From Talpa occidentalis (taxonomy: Eukaryota > Chordata > Mammalia > Eulipotyphla > Talpidae), in assembly GCF_014898055.3 (NCBI RefSeq), contig NW_023601322.1, positions 75,358,740-75,422,739 of the forward strand: DNA of 64,000 nt, in the 5' to 3' direction. Shown piece by piece: positions 36,001 to 45,254 of the stretch (positions are counted from its first letter, which is position 1; the number at the start of each line of letters is the position of its first letter). The notes under the pieces were generated by a model, which saw only the letters and a program-made list of their open reading frames with translations, was not told the DNA's origin and did no database searches. A program made the position numbers and the translations under genes.

Positions 36001-39000
36001 TACAAACCAACATTACCTCAATATAAAATAACAACGATACATCAGAAAAACAAAAATGACAGAAAACACCGCAGAAAATAAACTCAACACAGAACACATT
36101 ACACTGAGGAGGACATGCTGGATGCGTGTGCAGGCAGGAGGAGGGAGCTCATGGCTCAGGGTGCAGGATGCTCAGCCAGTGCTAACCCTCAGTCTGGGCA
36201 CATAATGACATTCAAACCACTGGGGAAAGGATTACATTTTCCACTTGGGTTTTTGCTCAAAACCCTTCAACGATTTTCCATTTCAAAAAGAAGAAAAACA
36301 AGTTTTTCATGCCTGGAATGCCAGGGATGACCTGACCATGAGCTGCCTCTCTGACCTCATTCCCACCACCATCCCTTCTGCTCCCAGCCACCCTGCCTTC
36401 TTTAGTGCTGCTCTCAAACACGCAGACTTTACACTTCCAGCACCTTGCACTCTCCAGTCCAACTGACTACAATGCTGGTCCCGGGTATCTGTCTGGCTTA
36501 CTCCCCTAAGTATCACTTCAGTCAAGAGGAATTTGTTTGCCAGACACACTTAATATGCCCTTCTCCTTTTCTATCTGCTTTTCCAGCTCTCTCTTCCACA
36601 TAGCAACTATCATTATATACTCTTCTTTATGCATTAAATAGCCCCCTTCCTCCACCACAAGGAGAGTCTTGGGGGAAGAAACAATATGCTTTGCTCAGTT
36701 ATTTCCTGAGTACCTGGGTTACTGCAGAAATACCAGAATGGTGTTCCATACACTAACCAAAGTAATGTATAAATGCATATATGTCTAATTAAAATAACAC
36801 ATCTCAGAGAAAAAAACTGTTACCGAAAATCAGAGCCATGTATGGAAACATTAACTGGAACAGGCACATAATATGAACAGAAAAGTGTGGTTGGTTTTTT
36901 TATTTTGTTTTGTTGTAAATGAAACTTCATTGCTTTTGAGGATACTTAGAAGCTTATTCCCTTGATTGTGGTGACTGAGTGTATGTATATATCCAAACTC
37001 ACCAGATTGCATACATTACTTATGTACTTTTTTGGCATACCAATTAAGGCTCAGTAAAACTAGGGGGAGAAAAAAGTATTCTACTAGTTCTTTGATGCAC
37101 AATTAGGTAAAGAATTCACTGTAGTCTTATAAATAACCAAATGACTGACAATTTCTTTTTAAAACTAAGTTGTGAGGCAGCAACCATTCAGCTTTAATCT
37201 ACAGCCTTAGCAGTGTGCAGCAACAGTCACTACAGCATTTATATGCTACAGGCAGTTTAAAAGATTAATTAATTACCATGGCTCAAAAAAATTGGGGTTT
37301 TCCGAATAGCCAAAGTTCTCCTGAAAAAAAGGAATGGAGGCATCACACACCCAGACTTCAAACTATACTACAAAGCATAATCATCAAAACCGCATGGTAT
37401 TGGAAAGAGAACAGACACACAGACCAATGGAATCGAATAGAAAATACAGAAATAAACCCACAGATTTATGGTCAACTAATCTTTCACAAAGGAGCAAAGA
37501 ATATGCATTGGAGCAAAGAAAGTTTGTTCAATAAATGGTGCTGGGAAAACTGGGTCGCTACATGCAAAAGAATGAAGCTTGACTACTACCTCACACCATG
37601 CACAAAAACCAACTCAAAATGGATTAAAGAATTAGACATAAGACCAGAAACCATAAAATACATAGAAGGAAATGTAGACAAAACACATGATATGCACATC
37701 AAAGAATCTTTACAGACACATCACCCAAAGCAGTGATAGTGAAGGCAAAGATAAACAGCTGGGACTACATCAAATAAAGAGCTTCTGCACAGCAAAAGAG
37801 ACAATAACCAAAACAAAGAGAAACCCCACCGACTGGGAGAACATTTTTGCACCCAACACTAATGATAAAGGACTGGTCACAAAAATCTACAAAGAGCTGA
37901 TGAGACTCAACAACAACAAAGAAAATAATCCAGTCAAAAAATGGGCAGAAGAACTAAAAAGAAACTTCTCTGAAGAGGAAATGCAAATGGCCAACAGGCA
38001 TATGAAAAAATGTTCAACATCACTTATAATCAGGGAAATGCAAATCAAAACTACAATGAGATACCATCTCACACCAGTGAGAATGGCACATATTAAAAAA
38101 ACGAGCAACAACAAATGTTGGCGAGGGTGTGGAGAAAAAGGAACTCTCCTGCACTGCTGGTGGGAGTGCAAACTGGTCCAACCACTATGGAGAGCTGTGT
38201 GGAGATTTCTGGACCTACCAAACATCGAGCTTCCATAAGATCCAGCAATTCCACTCCTAGGTATTTACCCAAAGGACACAGAAACATCAATTCTAAAGAA
38301 CACCTGCACCCCTATGTTTATAGCAGCACTATTTACAATAGCTAAGCTTTGGAAACAACCCAAATGCCCAAAAATAGATGACTGGATCAAGAAGATGTGG
38401 TCCATATACACCATGGAATATTACTCAGCATTCAAAAAAGATAAACACATGCAATTTGCAGCAACATGGATGGAGCTGGAAGGGCTCATGCTCAGCGAAA
38501 TAAGCCAGAAAGAAAAAGAAAAATACCGGATGGTCTCACTCATAGCAGGAATCTAGAAAACTTAAATAAGGGACCAGGAAAAAGAATAACTATAAGAAAG
38601 AAAATACCAAAATCAACAAACAACTATGAGCCAGAGACACTCTATGGGGGGTAGGGATCGGGGAAAGGAAGGATTGGGGTCAAAATAAGGGGGTTGTAAT
38701 TGTATGGGGAATATAAAAATAAAATTTAAATTAAAAAAAATCGAGGTTTTATTATGCTATGGATTGTACTGTGTTAGAATGAAGGAGTAGGACGAAAAAT
38801 TATGATTCTTATGTACTACTCAGAAAAATGCATTCTGTTTTCTTCCCAATATTGGGTTGTCCCTTTTTCACACATGGAATGTGCAAGAGCAGGGGGTGGT
38901 AAAGAGTGAGTGGGAGAGCAGGCATGCAGAGCTTAATTTCAGTAAATACTTTAGAAAACTTTATAGAGATGACCAAGCAGCTTTCACATAAGGCACTCTT

Positions 39001-42000
39001 GACATCCACTAAAGGAACTGCAAGGATGTGTTTTTACGGACTATAAAGATAGATAAAATCATTAGTGCATCCTGTATGTGTTTTCCTGATGCCAAGAAGC
39101 AAGCTATTCTTCCACTATAGTAAATACATGGCCCTGTTAAGTTCTGTATAATTTTTCTCAACAAGTCAAAAAAGGCTGATAAATCAGATGTCCGTGGTGG
39201 AATATTTCATACAAACATATTACTAAACAATAGCACAATACTGACATATTAAATATGTGAAAAAAGCGCAAGTTATAAATCCTTTATGTAGCAGAAAATG
39301 TAATTCTAATGTCTGCTTATAATACCACAGTCTTATGCTTCTGCTATTCAAATTCTTGATCTATCACTTTCTTAGTTGATGAGTATGCATATAACACATA
39401 CTCAAACAGAGTTCATTTTACTACATACATTATGAACGGCAATAAATCAATCCTAAAAAACATCACATTATGACTTCTGGTTTTTGGTATGGCATGTGAG
39501 GTGCATGGATGGTGTCACTGCTGTTCACCAACAAGCAGAAAAAAGCTTAATAAACAAAAGCCAACAACTCTTCTTAGATCCACTACAGAACTGAGATCAC
39601 AGAGTAACCATTGTTTCCCCAAATTGGAGAGATACGGAGGTACAGAAAATTACAATTTCCCCAAACAGAAACCCATGAGTAGAATCCTCCAGGAGATCCA
39701 GAGCCAGTGCAGGAAAATCTCAACTGTAATTGAGCAACTGCTAGAGGATTAGTACAGACAAGTTTGAGAGCTAAAAACTTCAGGGAAGCCCAGTCTTAGA
39801 GGAGCCGCCATACCTCTGAGTTTTACCTCAGGAACTCTACCATATTCTCAAAGTGAAAAACAAAAAATTCCCTTGGACTTCAGCATGGAGAGGGGAAAGA
39901 CAGCCATCTTAAAGTAAGCCAGAATAATGTGTTCTTTTTTTTTTTTATTAAACTTTTTTTTTTATAGAGGCATGTGTTTTATTTATTTATTTGTTTGTTT
40001 GTTTGTTTTGCTTTGTTTATACAAGCACTGGGTACAGTCAGAAGCACGGGAGGGTGAGAGAATTCACCAGAGCCAGAGCGGGGAGCAGAGCAGGCAGAGG
40101 GACCGAGGTACACTGCTGAGGGGAGCAGCGGGCGGCAGGAGAGGTCTGCGCACCATGTGGGACCCTCCTCCGGTGGCTGGGGAGCAGCCGGGGATCGAAC
40201 CGGCGCCGCAGAGGCCGCGGGCAGCTTCGCAACCCAGCGCTCAACCGCTGCGCCACCGGGGAGGCCCTAGAATAATGTGTTCTTAACAAAGATACCCTCA
40301 AAAGAAACTACTACACCAGAGGGGTTTTACCAAAAACTAACCAACTTTGGGGAAGAGAACTATCCAACCCTACTTCCCCAAGCTAGCTAGCCTTGCACGC
40401 ACAGGAAGGGAAATAGATCAAACTCCAGACCCCTCTTGCTTTCATGACTCAACTAAGGAGTACAAAACAAAACAAAACAGAGAAGCACTTATGCAGGACA
40501 CAGCCCAGGGCATAGGCTCACCAAAAGACTAAAACCTCTTCAAGCATGACCTGACGCTTGCCTTCCCATAACACCTTCCTACCACACCCACAAGGCTCCT
40601 GCACAACAGGGAATGCAACTGAAAGAATCAGGTCTATATTCCAAAATGAAATCCTGAGAAACCCAAAGATGGGGACAAAAACAAGGACACCAGGGGACAC
40701 TGTTTCCCCTGACACCTAGAGCGACAGCAACAGTGAACTTGGCTGAGCCAGCAGTCAGATAAACACAAAATCTCACACTAATGGTCTAGCTTACCTCAGG
40801 TCCAACTCTCAGCAACAAAATACATGTAGAATTCAAGTATCCATAATCTTTTAAACTGTTAGATAGTATTATCTTTGGTAATCTATGATAAATTATAATT
40901 AAACTTAAAAGTCTGGGTAAAAACACATTCACTAAAATACACATCTATTCATTCTTTTTTTTTTTTTTTTTTTAAGATTTATTTATTTATTTATACAAGC
41001 ACTGGGTACAGTCAGAAGCGCGGGAGGGTGAGAGAATGAGCCAGAGCCAGAGCAGGGAGCAGAGCAGGCAGAAGGACCAAGGTACACTGCTGAGGGGAGC
41101 AGCGGGCAGCAGGAGAGGTTTGCGCGCCATGCGGGACCCTCCTCTGGTGGCTGGGGAGCAGCCGGGGATCGAACCAGCACTGCAGAGGCTGCTGGCAGCT
41201 TCACAACCCAGCGCTCAACCGCTGCGCCACCAGAGAGGCCCTCTATTCATTCTTAAGTAAATTAGAAACTTTCCCATTAAAGTCAGGATAAACAAGGATG
41301 TCCCGCTGTCACCAACACCATTCAAAGTCGCACTTCACGTCTTAGACAATGCAGTACAAGACCAACAGCATTTTACTAAAAAGATTAAAAGATACTGTCA
41401 CTATATGCAGATATTTTTAAAACATTAAGTGTTCAGTAATGTATGTGGATCAAAATTAATGCATAAGCCATTAATTTCCTGTCATTAGTAAATAGAAAAT
41501 AAAATTTCACTAGAATAGTAATAAAAATCCATAAAATAGCTAGAAAACACTAACAAGAGATGTTCAAAGCTTACATAATGAAATTTTTAAGCTTTACCAA
41601 AATAATATGAAAATGTCTGTAAAATGAAGACCCATGCCTGGCTTCTCAACAGGATTACACAGGGATTACAGAGGACTTCAAAGATGTCAATTCTCACCCA
41701 GTTACACTCTATTTTTTTTTTTTAAAGATTTATTTATTTATACAAGCACTGGGTACAGTCAGAAGCGCGGCAGGGTAAGAGAATTCACCAGAGCCAGAGA
41801 GGGGAGCAGAACAGGCAGAATGACGAAAAACACTGCTGAGGGGAGCAGCAGGCGGCAGGAGAGGTCTGCGCGCCATGTGGGACCCTCGCTGGTGGCTGGG
41901 GATCGAACCGGCGCTGCAGAGGCTGCGGGCAGCTTCGCAACCCAGCGCTCAACCGCTGCGCCACCGGGGAGGCCCCCAATTACACTCTAAATTCAACATG

Positions 42001-44116
42001 ATTCTAAACACCCACAAGATCAAAAATATTCATCATGAAATACTTCATATGAAGAAAAAATGTTCACTGAATAAATAAAATTTAAAAACTTACCTGTGTT
42101 ATAAAGTACATAACAAGGATCCACCTAAGAACAATCCAGCTTAAAAAAAAGTTATCAATATAGTTGAAGGAAACTAAAAAGAGATAGTCCTTACGAGACA
42201 GCAAAATATACTTAAAAAAACTGAAGCAATTAAAACAGTATGGCTAAAAATACCCCCCACCCTCCCCAAAAACTCATCTTTTAAGACTACAGCACGACAA
42301 TGGCACAGGTATAAACAAAAGTATCAAAAAAACAAACAAACAAAAAAAACCAAAAACAAAAACCTATTCAGAAATATTCAAATATATGACAGTGCAATAT
42401 GTAATAAATGTATGATTTCAAATTGCTAATCAAAAGATTACCTCTTTAATAAGCTGTCCTTAGATAGCTGATGAGCATGAAAGAACAGTTAGACCCTACC
42501 GCACATCAATTGTTAAACCTCATGGATCACACAGATACAAGTAAACGACAGAATTATTAAGGAATATATAAGGAAGATGGTGGAGTCCACAGCACCAGGA
42601 ATCTGCATCCCTCTTCCACCAACTGCACTGACAGAATCTAATAACTATTTCAGAACTCTGCAGTCTGTTCAATGCTCGCAAATTCCAGGGAGGTGTTGGA
42701 ACGTAAACTGCAGTTATTTTCAGCCAATGTCAGGTCATACATAGCACAGTAGCAGTTACCCACTTCCAAACCCACGTGACACCCAACTGTGTTTCTGGAG
42801 CAGCTTGCACATGTGAACCAGGGTGGGCCAAAAAAAAAAGGGCCCTGTCCTCCAAGAATTTTTGCTTCTGATCACAGAGAAGCAAACAAAAAGCCTTTGT
42901 TGTAGCTCCCAGTCCCTGGCTGAAGTGACTTCCAGGGGATTTAAAAAGCGGGTGCCCTTTCTTTTCCATCCCCTTCATTTTTCTCTTTTTCCCCTACTGG
43001 GGGGCCAGACAGGAAAGGCTAGGGCATTTTATTTAAAAACAGCATATACTAGGAAAATCAGAAAGTGACTGCATGCCTGGGGAAAGGCTTGGGAAAGACC
43101 TGAGAGGACCCTACCTGCTATAATAAAAACAGCTGGGGGGAAGTTTGGAGGGGGGTGTGGGTGTGTGGGTGCGCATGCTTGCGTGTGCGTAATATAAATT
43201 CAAGCATTCATCCAGTCAGCAGACAGCCAACCAGTTAGCAATACAGCTACTTTCTCCAAGGCATAAGAGTTGATCCTGAATATACAAAGTAAATGTGGTC
43301 AGGGCTTCTAAAGAGTCAAAACAGAGAGACTTAAAACAGTTATTCACTATGCAAGCAGTTCCTCTAAAGAAGAGCCAGAGGGAATACTCATGAGGTATTA
43401 GCTAACCTAATATTCATGAGGTATTAGGAGAACATGGGGGAAGATTTTATAAAGATGGCATTTGATCTTGGCATACTAACAGATAAATAGAAAACTGGAG
43501 GTTGGAGGCCAGGTTTTTCACCAAAGTAACAATGTGTCTATAGGATAGGATGTAGACTTGGCAGTGGGGCATACACCAGAAGTGAGCCAAGAAACCACTT
43601 ACTATCTGTATGATGCTGGGCAAAAAACTGGACCTATTCCAAGTGAAAAGAAGAATAATAGTCTCTTCTTCAGGGGGCTGCCATAAGAAAAATGAGACTG
43701 TAAACTGAGAAGGATGAGAGGGCAATCTGGCTGCCACAACTCCCACCCACTGATGTCCACAACCTACTTTGCTGTTTTAACATCAGGTGTTTCCCCTTCC
43801 CACTGTTCCTCCAGAAGCAGCTGGTAAAGGAGTACAACCTTCTCAGCCCTGTACAATGAATGGTCTGACACAGTTCCTGACACATTGTAGCTACCCCAAA
43901 AAACATTAGTTTCCTTTTTTTTAAAGCAAATATTCCAAATCCCACTGAACTTCTCTCTGTGACACTACTCAGAACTGCCCAGCAATTACTGAGAGGATCC
44001 CGATTCTCAGTTTAAGGACCAGTGGTGTGCTTTAATAACCACCCCACCCAATCTGTACTTACAGGCTGAGGCTGTTCCGCGATACAGCAGTTGAAACACA
44101 ACCAGAATTCACTCAT
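17971..44116 (-). CDS. CDC42SE2: CDC42 small effector protein 2, whole coding span
   Basis: Joining 44116-44063, 21294-21193 and 18069-17971 gives an uninterrupted 84-codon frame identifiable as SPEC2/CDC42SE2. Residues 1-18 include a Cys cluster (Cys7, Cys10, Cys11), known in this family as a membrane-targeting, probably palmitoylated, N-terminus. Residues 19-23 are basic, 29-42 are the CRIB motif, and 53-84 are a Gly/Gln-rich tail. The protein binds active CDC42 through CRIB at the plasma membrane and is linked to actin remodelling, including at the T-cell synapse and phagocytic cup. Start context is AAGCATGA with A at -3. All splice sites follow GT-AG, so the gene looks functional. The paralogue CDC42SE1 is excluded by the N-terminus (FWLCFNCC) and the tail sequence. 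Confidence 0.96.
18070..21192 (-). other. CDC42SE2: CDC42SE2 intron between coding exons 2 and 3
   Basis: Starts GTAAGTATG and ends TTTAG on the coding strand. It holds no SINE or young L1. A MIR-like trace (ATCTGTAAAATTAAGATGATAAT) lies at about 18660-18700, and a C-homopolymer lies at 19976-19992. Short frames here have no supported function. Confidence 0.85.
19976..19992. repeat. C homopolymer
   Basis: A run of about 15 C (G on the coding strand) inside the intron, just after TCCCAT. Prone to sequencing and slippage error. Confidence 0.85.
21193..21294 (-). CDS. CDC42SE2: CDC42SE2 coding exon 2 (basic stretch and CRIB motif)
   Basis: This exon encodes residues 19-52. A TTTTAG acceptor precedes AAACGACGCCGACGG (K-R-R-R-R), and the exon ends at AACTCA followed by the donor GTAAGTATG. 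Residues 19-23 form the polybasic patch. Residues 29-42, [14 protein letters not shown], are a complete CRIB (Cdc42/Rac interactive binding) motif, with the invariant Phe35, His37, His40 and Gly42. The motif binds GTP-loaded CDC42. SPEC proteins are small adaptors acting on actin organisation downstream of CDC42. Both exon edges are in phase 0, so the exon is a removable 34-residue module. Confidence 0.97.
22045..22400. repeat. Possible mariner/Tigger-type DNA element fragment
   Basis: The run TGTATTCCAGGAACCCC, TGCCTGAAACCATACATG, CAATTAGGCACAGTACAC and ATGAATGTGGTGTGTC resembles a non-autonomous DNA transposon common in mammals, though I cannot name it. No inverted termini were confirmed. 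Confidence 0.35.
22401..24865. other. Intronic sequence, no feature seen
   Basis: Short frames without domains and no clear repeat boundaries. No splice-flanked frame resembling a known exon was recognised. Confidence 0.4.
24867..25141 (+). mobile_element. tRNA-headed SINE, plus
   Basis: Young-type head (GGCGCAGCGGTTGAGCGC). It lacks about 10 bp before GGTTCGATACCC, carries the tail (TAAATAAA)n and ends in an A-run. It is the first SINE after the repeat-poor block. Inserted antisense to CDC42SE2. Confidence 0.93.
25560..26095 (+). repeat. Old L1 3' end
   Basis: GGGTGAATCTCAAAGCAAT, GATCAGTGGTTGCCGG, ATCCTGATTGTAGTGG and AACTGTACACTTCAAATAT follow the 3' terminus of ancient L1 elements. It ends ACCTTTGATAAATCTGTTTAAA. 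Confidence 0.7.
26096..27865. other. Intronic sequence, no feature seen
   Basis: A T-run near 26577-26590 and scattered short frames. No recognisable elements. Confidence 0.4.
27867..28025 (+). repeat. MER5-like hAT DNA transposon fragment
   Basis: CAGTGGTTCTCACACTTGGC at the left edge, followed by CATTCATCAGGGTCCC, TTAAACAAGGCTGCTGAG and a diverged right part, is the layout of MER5-type non-autonomous Charlie elements. The matching right terminal repeat is eroded. Confidence 0.65.
28026..29303. other. Intronic sequence, no feature seen
   Basis: No gene, RNA or repeat that I can support. Confidence 0.4.
29317..29585 (-). mobile_element. tRNA-headed SINE, minus, 13-bp TSD
   Basis: T-run, then the reverse body ending CACCAGGGAGGCCC. 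TTGAGACAGCTTT is present on both sides (29304-29316 and 29586-29598). Confidence 0.93.
29599..30340. other. Intronic sequence, unclassified possible old repeat
   Basis: The middle part (CAGTAGTCCACAGCCCTGAC, ATGTGACACCACATGGGCC) has the feel of an old LTR or DNA element, but I cannot place it. Confidence 0.3.
30342..30411. repeat. 70-bp exact duplicate, copy 1
   Basis: Seventy bases starting TAATTGCTTGATAACTTC and ending GCAGAAAGCACT recur without a mismatch at 31255-31324, in the same orientation, 913 bp away. The flanks on both sides are unrelated. Confidence 0.97.
30659..30920 (-). mobile_element. tRNA-headed SINE, minus
   Basis: Reverse copy from TTTAGATTTATTTGTACAAG to CACCAGGGAGGCCC. 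It lies between the two copies of the 70-bp duplication. Confidence 0.92.
31114..31157. repeat. G-rich simple sequence
   Basis: GGGGTGTGTGGGGCGGGGG, extended by a G run and GGTGGTGGTGG. It contains more than four G tracts of three or more, so it could form a G-quadruplex in single-stranded DNA. Confidence 0.8.
31255..31324. repeat. 70-bp exact duplicate, copy 2
   Basis: Identical to 30342-30411. Flanked on the left by AGTATACAGGTTGACAT and on the right by GAATTCATGTG, neither of which is found beside copy 1. Confidence 0.97.
31655..32225 (+). repeat. Old L1/HAL1-type 3' fragment
   Basis: AACTGCTGGTGGGAACCCAG, TTTCACTCCCAGGTATATAG and TATGTATAAATGTATAGG follow decayed L1 ORF2/3'UTR order. 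Coding ability is lost. Confidence 0.6.
32380..32591 (+). pseudogene. CG-rich segment, candidate retrocopy 5' part (unrecognised)
   Basis: A sharply GC-rich, CpG-containing segment (TTCCGGCGCTTCCGCGAGCG near 32403) sits in AT-rich intron. It runs into AGCGACAATGGATGAATC, which looks like a 5'UTR followed by a start codon. A short frame from ATG 32569 is cut by the SINE at 32606. With the SINE and one target copy removed, the frame continues only about five codons to a stop. I do not recognise the protein. A processed pseudogene of an unidentified gene or an orphan CpG-rich fragment are both possible. Confidence 0.35.
32606..32858 (-). mobile_element. tRNA-headed SINE, minus, 14-bp TSD
   Basis: TCAGGAGATTTTTT at 32592-32605 and 32859-32872 brackets a reverse copy ending CACCAGGGGAGGCCC. 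Confidence 0.94.
33120..33154. repeat. Oligo(T) flanked by a direct repeat
   Basis: TCAAACTATTCTTT occurs at 33120-33133 and again at 33141-33154 with only T residues between. This looks like a target duplication around a bare oligo(T) insert. Confidence 0.9.
33258..33930 (-). repeat. Young-lineage L1 ORF2 3' piece, reverse
   Basis: Minus-strand reading gives the ORF2 C-terminal region ([28 protein letters not shown]). It lacks the last ~190 bp of the L1 3'UTR seen in the copies at 37-38 and 49-50 kb, so it is truncated at both ends. It carries the same stop codon within the [11 protein letters not shown] segment as those copies. Confidence 0.9.
34080..34320 (+). pseudogene. Unrecognised coding-like fragment with AATAAA
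   Basis: From about 34114 a frame reads [18 protein letters not shown], then LGGDSDDR and a TGA at 34228-34230. A UTR-like stretch follows and ends CCTCCTAATAAAGG. The composition resembles the acidic C-terminus of a mammalian protein plus its 3'UTR, as expected of a retrocopy tail. I do not recognise the gene, and no poly(A) tail remains. A relation to the CG-rich segment at 32380 is possible but unproven. Confidence 0.3.
34343..34630 (+). mobile_element. Divergent older tRNA-headed SINE subfamily, plus
   Basis: The head reads GGCCTAGGGGTTAGG with TGAGTTCAAGCCCC as B-box-like sequence, unlike the GCAGCGGTTGAGCGC head of the majority. The middle (GCAGCAGAGGGTCTC-like, ATGCTCAGC) is rearranged and the tail ends CTAATAAAATCTGACACC. 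Related heads occur at 44810 (minus) and 54478. Confidence 0.75.
34631..35032. other. Intronic sequence, no feature seen
   Basis: No recognisable gene or repeat. Confidence 0.4.
35046..35241 (+). mobile_element. Short tRNA-headed SINE, plus
   Basis: The head GGCCTCCGTGGTGATGCAAG is internally shortened before GAGATCAATCCCC. It ends in the tail TTGTATGCATAAATAAG. GAATTATTTTCCAT before and GAATATTCTCCAT after look like a diverged target duplication. Confidence 0.85.
35242..35860. other. Intronic sequence, no feature seen
   Basis: No assignable feature. Confidence 0.4.
35860..36060 (+). repeat. Old L1 3' terminus
   Basis: AGGGGGGAGGGGAGGTCTAC-type purine-rich 3'UTR, then TGGTGGTGGGTGTGGTGAGA, TGTACATCTGAAGG and CATTACCTCAATATAAAAT are typical of the end of older L1 copies. 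Confidence 0.6.
36235..36760 (+). repeat. L2 3' region
   Basis: GCTCAAAACCCTTCAACGAT, CTGACCTCATTCCCACCACC and CAGCCACCCTGCCTTCTT follow the well-known order near the end of LINE2. Coding frames are eroded. Confidence 0.7.
36955..37065 (+). repeat. Old L1 3' end remnant
   Basis: CTTGATTGTGGTGACTG, CAAACTCACCAGATTGCAT and TTAAGGCTCAGTAAAACT match the terminal phrases of old L1. Confidence 0.6.
37285..38738 (+). mobile_element. 5'-truncated young L1 (ORF2 C-terminus and 3'UTR)
   Basis: It begins inside ORF2 near CGAATAGCCAAAGTTCTCC and runs through the ORF2 C-terminal region to a 3'UTR ending GGGGAATATAAAAATAAAAT plus an A-rich tail. AAAAAATTGGGGTTTT before and AAAAAATCGAGGTTTT after form an imperfect target duplication. 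It is very similar to 49150-50605, with long identical stretches. ORF2 is broken by one-base deletions at about 37730 and 37773 and by TAA at 38237-38239 in the [11 protein letters not shown] segment. At least the 3' lesions are shared with the other young copies. Confidence 0.93.
38739..39500. other. Intronic sequence, no feature seen
   Basis: No assignable element. Confidence 0.4.
39500..40870 (+). repeat. Possible old L1 5'UTR-type sequence
   Basis: AAACAAAAGCCAACAACTC, CAAATTGGAGAGATACGGAG and AAACTACTACACCAGAGGGG read like the A-rich, non-coding 5' part of ancient L1 elements. It is interrupted by the SINE at 39937-40268. Orientation is inferred from the L1 ORF2 piece that follows it. 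Confidence 0.4.
39937..40268 (-). mobile_element. tRNA-headed SINE, minus, with 3' tag, 16-bp TSD
   Basis: AGAATAATGTGTTCTT at 39921-39936 and 40269-40284 brackets a long copy. Read on the minus strand, the normal tail TATAAACAAAGCAAAAC(AAAC)n is followed by an extra ACACATGCCTCTAT and then a second A-run. The same extra tag closes the SINE at 52982-53280. Head: GGCGCAGCGGTTGAGCGC. Confidence 0.94.
40957..41241 (-). mobile_element. tRNA-headed SINE, minus, 13-bp TSD
   Basis: TCTATTCATTCTT at 40944-40956 and 41242-41254, with a long T-run and a full reverse body ending CACCAGAGAGGCC. Confidence 0.94.
41275..42030 (+). repeat. Old L1 ORF2 fragment
   Basis: CAGGATAAACAAGGATGTCC and CACCAACACCATTCAAAGT correspond to the RT region ([11 protein letters not shown]). 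Later TCAATTCTCACCCAG resumes after the SINE as AATTCAACATGATTC. The FADD region is not intact. Confidence 0.75.
41712..41977 (-). mobile_element. tRNA-headed SINE, minus, 10-bp TSD
   Basis: TTACACTCTA at 41702-41711 and 41980-41989. Reverse body from AAAGATTTATTTATTTATAC to CACCGGGGAGGCCCC. Confidence 0.93.
42560..43070 (+). repeat. Possible L1/HAL1-type 5' end
   Basis: GGAAGATGGTGGAGTCCAC is reminiscent of the start of L1-class 5'UTRs, and the following 500 bp is non-coding and moderately GC-rich. Weak evidence. Confidence 0.3.
43071..44056. other. Intronic sequence near exon 1, no feature seen
   Basis: GT-rich tract at 43150-43190 and short frames only. Confidence 0.4.
44063..44116 (-). 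CDS. CDC42SE2: CDC42SE2 coding exon 1 (N-terminus)
   Basis: ATG is at 44116-44114, in the context TTTAAGCATGAGTG. Eighteen codons read [18 protein letters not shown], then the donor GTAAGTACAG. Cys7, Cys10 and Cys11 form the membrane-targeting cysteine group of SPEC proteins. The exon probably extends upstream as 5'UTR. The best-looking acceptor is a pyrimidine tract CTTTTCCTCTTTTTTCTAG (coding strand) ending at 44402, which would give an exon of 44401-44063. A closer acceptor cannot be excluded. No in-frame upstream start competes. Confidence 0.96.
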
Positions 44117-44401
44117 GCTTAAAGTCCAAGGTAGAAGTGAGCACCAACGAAGTTTTCAAATCTTGACCGATGAAGCTTCACAAACCAAGCTCTCAATGTG
44201 ACCAAACGTCCAATGATGCCAGGATAATAATCTTATTACTTCTCTGTATTGGGGACTGGACACCAGGTGTCTTACACAGTCAATTTCATAAAGAAAAGGT
44301 CAGATTGCTTCCCCTCTGTTCTGATTCTAAAGATACTTGTTTCTGGACCACGAAGAAGGTATAAAAAGTGTTGACTTGACTCTGGGCCTGAAACAGGTAG
44401 T
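44117..44401 (-). other. CDC42SE2: Probable 5'UTR part of CDC42SE2 exon
   Basis: Inferred from the strong polypyrimidine-AG at 44402 on the coding strand. The true transcript may start the exon nearer the ATG. Sequence further right, up to the window edge, is then 5' intron. Confidence 0.45.
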
Positions 44402-44809
44402 CTAGAAAAAAGAGGAAAAGTAAAAGAAAACAGGTTACCTTACTAATCCTTTTAAAAATTCTTCCCCAAAAATAAACACCGAAGAAAAAAAAATCAAGAT
44501 TTTAGAAAACATATTCAGTTTGAGTGTTAGGAGTTGGAAACACAGGAGCGAAGAAAACTGACACCCCTGAAAACTGAGAACCTGGAGTGCTTATTTTCAA
44601 GCAGGGATTTTCACCCAAATCCAAAATAAGAAAGTGGAATTATCCCACAACATCGGGTAAATATGTAAAAGCTTATACCATCAAACAAACAGTATGTTTC
44701 AGTTATTTTCTCAGTCAGTCTAAGCTTCTCAACAAGAATACACGAGAAAAGGGTTAAAATCACAATATCATGACTTTACTTCGGTGGTGCTATTTAACAA
44801 GTTTTATTA

Positions 44810-45075
44810 AATTCCTTTTTTTTTTTTTAATGTAAAAGAACTGGGATGTAGGCCAGAGGTGTGTGCGGGTGGGGTAGGCTGAAGGGGGTTCACCAGAGAC
44901 AGAGTGGGGGAGTAGAACAGGCAGACTGTCTAAAATACACTGTTGAGGGGTGCAGTGAGCAAGACAGGTCAGGTCTTCTAAGCCATATGTGGGTTAGCTT
45001 CCTGGCTGGGGATCGAACTCAGGCCACAGAGGTGATAGTATTGAGACTTAACCCCTAGGCCACCAGGGAGACCCT
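44810..45075 (-). mobile_element. Older tRNA-headed SINE subfamily, minus
   Basis: Reverse copy with head complement TTAACCCCTAGGCCACCAGGG, the CTAGGGGTTAA type shared with 34343 and 54478. The B-box complement is GGGGATCGAACTC. Tail side is a T-run plus AATGTAAAAGAACTGGG. Confidence 0.85.
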
Positions 45076-45238
45076 TGATTCAATTCTAAATCAACAATCT
45101 TCGCCAATAAAGTGTCATGGTGAAATGAACTCTCTCAACCAATTCTATAAAAGTAAATATGTCATTTTTGAAAACTGAAAAATTCTTTATGCTCCCCATT
45201 ATCTAGCACACAGAGATATGGAGTTATTCTGATGTTTT

Positions 45239-45254
45239 AAAATGTATTGCTTGA
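45239..45254. repeat. Left 16-bp target-site duplication of the L1
   Basis: AAAATGTATTGCTTGA, preceded by TTTT, so the site is the TT/AAAA type cut by L1 endonuclease. The identical sequence recurs at 51031-51046. Confidence 0.95.

Larger units (their letters stand above)
21295..44062 (-). other. CDC42SE2: CDC42SE2 large intron between coding exons 1 and 2
   Basis: A 22.8-kb intron with GTAAGT donor and TTTTAG acceptor. SINE-free up to about 24.87 kb, then packed with SINEs, old L1, L2, MER5-like DNA and one young L1 (37285-38738). Only repeats and pseudogene candidates were recognised in it. Confidence 0.9.
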
